Below, piece by piece: positions 61,308 through 64,000 of a stretch of DNA of 64,000 nt. Numbering within the stretch: the stretch's first letter is position 1; every line of letters starts with the position of its first letter. The notes beneath the pieces are model-generated. The model did not search any database. It was not told the origin of the DNA and saw nothing but the letters and a program-made list of their open reading frames with translations. The translations under genes and the position numbers were made by a program. The DNA lies in contig NZ_CP046455.1 of assembly GCF_009734425.1 (NCBI RefSeq), forward strand, positions 2,108,001 to 2,172,000, given 5' to 3'. This DNA comes from Corynebacterium occultum (GTDB lineage Bacteria; Actinomycetota; Actinomycetes; Mycobacteriales; Mycobacteriaceae).

Positions 61308-62441
61308 ATGCAGATCCCCTCTCTTGAAGTACTGAAGAACCGGCAGACCCGTAAGTGGACGGTCTATGAGGATGACGTGCTCCCCATGTTCATCGCCGAA
61401 TCCGATTTCACCACCTGCGAAGCGGTGATGGATGAGATCCGGGCGGCGGTGGAACGGGAGTCCTTCGGTTACACCCCCGCCAATGACGATATGCAGCACG
61501 CCCTCTCCGATTTCTACGCCGATGAGTTCGGTTGGCGGCCGGACCCGGCGCGCATCTTCGCGGTCCCGGATGTGGTGCGTGGGCTGCTGCTGGGCATCAA
61601 GTATCTGACCCGCCCCGGGTCGAAGGTGATCATTCCGACCCCGGCGTACATGCCTTTCCTGGATCTGCCGGAGGCCGCCGACCGGGAGATGGTCTTCATT
61701 GACGCTTTCGATGGGTTGGATCTGGCGGAGGTGGAACGGGAGTTCGCTGATGGTGCCGGTTCCCTGGTGTTGTGCTCCCCGCATAATCCGCTGGGATACA
61801 CCTACACCGAGGAGTTCCTGCATGAGCTGGTGGCCCTGGCGGATCGTTATGATGCCCGTCTGATGGTGGATGAGATCCATGCCCCGCTGCAGTATGAAGG
61901 TCCGCATCTGCCGGCCGCCAGCATCTCGGAGCTGGCTGCCAAGGTGTGCATCACCGTCACCGCCACCTCCAAGGCGTGGAATATCGCGGGCCTGAAATGT
62001 GCCCAGATGATCTTCTCCAATGATGAGGATGTGAAGGCCTGGCGGGCGTTGAATGGCGTGATTAAGGACGGTACCGGAACTCTGGGCGTTTTCGCTGCCA
62101 CCGCCTGTTACAACCAGGGTCGGGAGTTCCTGCATGAGCAGCTGGATTATCTGCGTGCCAACCGGGACTGGCTGGTGGAGAACCTGCCGAAGCGGATCCC
62201 GGGGATTAAAACCACCAACCCCAAGGCCACCTACCTGATGTTCCTGGATTTCTCGGAGACCGCCATCCCGGACCGGGAGATGCCGGCCGCCTGGTTGCGT
62301 CGCAATGCCAAGGTTGCCTTCAATGAGGGTGTGACCTTCGGCCCCGGTGGTGAGGGTTGGGCACGGTTGAACTTCGCCACCTCCAGGGAGAACCTGGAGG
62401 TGGCGGTGGATCGGATCGCCGCGGCCCTGGACCAGGCCTGA
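61308..62441 (+). CDS. aecD: MalY/PatB-type C-S lyase, AecD-like
   Basis: A 377-residue PLP enzyme of aminotransferase class I/II, MalY/PatB subgroup. Features are RKWTVYEDDVLPMFIAESDF at the start, PTPAYMPF, SPHNPLGYTY, DEIHAPL, and the PLP lysine in TATSKAWNIAG. Members split cystathionine and similar thioethers (cystathionine beta-lyase); in C. glutamicum AecD does this and gives resistance to S-aminoethylcysteine. The ATG at 61308 follows a weak GGTGG. The brnQ gene that follows aecD in C. glutamicum is absent here. The symbol rests on family and position. Confidence 0.88.
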   Translation: MQIPSLEVLKNRQTRKWTVYEDDVLPMFIAESDFTTCEAVMDEIRAAVERESFGYTPANDDMQHALSDFYADEFGWRPDPARIFAVPDVVRGLLLGIKYLTRPGSKVIIPTPAYMPFLDLPEAADREMVFIDAFDGLDLAEVEREFADGAGSLVLCSPHNPLGYTYTEEFLHELVALADRYDARLMVDEIHAPLQYEGPHLPAASISELAAKVCITVTATSKAWNIAGLKCAQMIFSNDEDVKAWRALNGVIKDGTGTLGVFAATACYNQGREFLHEQLDYLRANRDWLVENLPKRIPGIKTTNPKATYLMFLDFSETAIPDREMPAAWLRRNAKVAFNEGVTFGPGGEGWARLNFATSRENLEVAVDRIAAALDQA

Positions 62442-62456
62442 TTCAGCGGGGCGGTG

Positions 62457-63392
62457 TCACCCGCGTCCCGGGTCTTGGAGCCGGGAACTCCAGGGCACCC
62501 TGGTGGTGGAGACCCCCACGCTGAACACCGCGAAAGCACCGGGTGGGAGTTTTGCGGCGGTGTCCGGGTTGTCCTTGATCTCCGAGTTCACCGACACCCG
62601 CAGTCCCGCCCTGGCCAGCAGCAGCCAGCAGCGCAGCAGATCCCGGCCACATTCAATCAGGGCAGCCGGGTCGGTGGTGTCCCCCGCGCAGAGCACCACC
62701 CGACTGGGTGGCCGCAGGCTCCGGCTGTAATACAACCGCGCCAGCAGGGGCTGCCAGACCCCGGCGGTGCGCCGCAGCCCCGGGGAATTCAACAGCCTCC
62801 GCCCCAGCCGTGCCAGGCCGGGGGATATCCGCAGACAGTCAGCGTTGAGACCATCCCGGTGGTAGGCAGGATCGGTGGGGTCCAGCCGGAGCCAGGACAC
62901 TGTCTCCGCCAGGATTTCCGGGGTACGTGCGATATCCAGTGCGGTCCGGTTATGCAGTTTCCGCCAGGTCCGCTCCCCCATCATCTGCGCCACCGCGGTG
63001 GTGGCCAAGAGTCCGAAATTCTCCAGGGCATGATGCAGCGACACCTCATCCTTGACCAACCTGCCCCGGTCAACCTGTCGGGCGGCCACCTCCCGGGGAG
63101 TGAAATCCCGGTAGGGTTCCGGCCCCACCTGGATCTCCACCACCAGCGCTGCACCCCGGCCGGACACCTGCAGGCAAAGTTCGCGTTGCAGGGCGATGGC
63201 GAAGGCCTCCACCCAGGCACCCAGACCCAGCACGGTGTCCTGGTGGGTGGGGTCCGCCAGGGGCAGGGTACGTGCCGGATCCACCCTGAGCCGCACCTTC
63301 TCCCCCTCCTGTTCCACCGCCCAGGGCTGGGTGTTGTGCGCGGAGGGGGCGCGCCCCGCCAGGGTGATCGCGGCGTCGATAAGCTGCTCCAT
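62457..63392 (-). CDS. nitroreductase-family (Acg-like) protein
   Basis: A 311-residue protein resembling the Acg/nitroreductase group of actinobacteria, with AGRAPSAHNTQPWAVEQEG at the start (the flavin-binding SxHNxQPW motif) and a second half-domain. Acg in mycobacteria binds FMN but has little nitroreductase activity. The Cys/Arg pattern of the C-terminal half (IECGRDLLRCWLLLARAGL) is typical. Its ATG overlaps the TGA of the GNAT gene upstream (ATGA). Convergent with aecD. Confidence 0.82.
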   Translation of the reverse strand: MEQLIDAAITLAGRAPSAHNTQPWAVEQEGEKVRLRVDPARTLPLADPTHQDTVLGLGAWVEAFAIALQRELCLQVSGRGAALVVEIQVGPEPYRDFTPREVAARQVDRGRLVKDEVSLHHALENFGLLATTAVAQMMGERTWRKLHNRTALDIARTPEILAETVSWLRLDPTDPAYHRDGLNADCLRISPGLARLGRRLLNSPGLRRTAGVWQPLLARLYYSRSLRPPSRVVLCAGDTTDPAALIECGRDLLRCWLLLARAGLRVSVNSEIKDNPDTAAKLPPGAFAVFSVGVSTTRVPWSSRLQDPGRG

Positions 63393-64000
63393 CAGCTCAG
63401 CTCCCTCCGGTAGAAACTGATGGCGTGCAGCCGATGCCCACCGGCCTTCTCAAAGACCCTGGCCGAGGCGGGGTTGTCCCGGCCGATGAAAGTCACCCGC
63501 AGTTGCCGATAACCACCGGCCCGCAGATTGGCGTAGAGCTGCCGGGTCAGCAGGGACAGCAACCCCTGACCCTGGTACTCCGGCAGGGTGCCCTGGATGA
63601 TCAGGACCGCATCCTTCGGACGATGTCTGAGCAGACGCAGCAGCTCCGGCAGGCCCAGGCGGCCACCACGACGCCGCAGAATCCCCACCGGATCGGGGAT
63701 CACCAGCGCAAAACAGGCCAGCTCCCCCTCGATTTCCACCAGGGGGATCAGCTTCGGATCCATCAGCAACTCCAGCCCGGAGGTCTGGGACTTCATCTGT
63801 GCCGCAGTGATCGGGGTGAAGTAGGGCAACTGCTCAAAAGAGGCGTTCAACGCGGGCAGCAACCTTTTCGCCAGGCCGAAACGGCCCGGGTAGCGCAACC
63901 TCGCCCGCCCCCACTCCGCCGCCGTCGGGGCCGACACCTCCGGGATCTGCGGCACCTCCCAGGTATCCGCCTCACCCCAACGCTGATAACCCGCCGCCTC
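63392..64000 (-). CDS. GNAT-family acetyltransferase (5' end beyond the window)
   Basis: At least 202 residues are visible and the frame remains open to the right edge, so the start is not in view. The acetyl-CoA binding segment is in LPEYQGQGLLSLLTRQLY (the Q/RxxGxG/A-type motif) and the C-terminal GRDNPASARVFEKAGG is typical of GNAT. The N-terminal visible part contains LEIEGELACFALVIPD-like strands and a region rich in Leu/Arg. It ends overlapping the nitroreductase-like gene. The substrate cannot be told; the length suggests the large, double-domain type. Confidence 0.8.
   Translation of the reverse strand, partial: EAAGYQRWGEADTWEVPQIPEVSAPTAAEWGRARLRYPGRFGLAKRLLPALNASFEQLPYFTPITAAQMKSQTSGLELLMDPKLIPLVEIEGELACFALVIPDPVGILRRRGGRLGLPELLRLLRHRPKDAVLIIQGTLPEYQGQGLLSLLTRQLYANLRAGGYRQLRVTFIGRDNPASARVFEKAGGHRLHAISFYRRELS

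Overview
The window is a 64 kb piece of a high-GC actinobacterial chromosome, almost certainly Corynebacterium and close in gene order to the C. glutamicum group. Supporting signs are: a single-chain AceE pyruvate dehydrogenase E1; an RNase HI/phosphatase fusion next to a zinc-ribbon and a Nif3-like gene; an ArsR gene followed by zur; a dnaJ2-hrcA-hemW block with rsmE, phoH, ybeY, a CorC-type protein, era, recO and uppS; and malQ, maltokinase, idi and an aecD-like gene in the order I recall for C. glutamicum. No prophage, IS element, CRISPR array or rRNA operon was seen.

Layout. 1-6160: the start of a MetX-like hydrolase, RNase P RNA, the RNase H fusion operon, a low-molecular-weight phosphatase, a SURF1 protein and one orphan. 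6160-8190: a gene-poor stretch with one small secreted protein, tRNA-Val and a DUF3052 gene. 8190-11420: aceE with a long upstream region and a strong terminator. 11440-17110: small accessory and envelope genes (DUF1707-type, alpha/beta hydrolase, acyl carrier protein, HAD phosphatase, serine hydrolase, TRIC-like channel). 17110-20250: an AT-rich spot with an excisionase-like HTH protein, a CAT-anticodon tRNA, a Tat-exported PhoD phosphatase and two tandem tRNA-Asn genes. 20370-29810: OsmC, GH15 trehalase-like enzyme, DnaG, a barnase/barstar-type pair, dGTPase, a YdcF-like protein and a long TPM protein. 29880-33340: glyS with two uncharacterised downstream genes, then the ArsR-zur pair.

33470-45080: a ferritin-like/VIT1 fusion and a long minus-strand housekeeping series (uppS, recO, era, corC-like, ybeY, phoH, rsmE, dnaJ2, hrcA, hemW) with tight spacing and overlapping stop/start codons. 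45370-54960: acyl-CoA ligase, MalQ, small membrane proteins, M3 peptidase, carboxylesterase and a maltokinase. 54970-58350: a coupled unit of a DUF3558-like lipoprotein, a 706-residue PPE/EspB-like Gly/Pro-rich protein, and idi. 58620-64000: a lipoprotein, an ABC exporter, an AecD-like C-S lyase, a nitroreductase-like protein and the end of a GNAT protein.

The parts most worth a second look are: the lipoprotein plus PPE/EspB-like unit; an ArsR gene with no ATG, GTG or TTG start; interlocking inverted repeats in the leader of an orphan gene; a DnaG that lacks three of four zinc ligands; a small translated-looking ORF just upstream of the TRIC gene; and a maltokinase without treS beside it.
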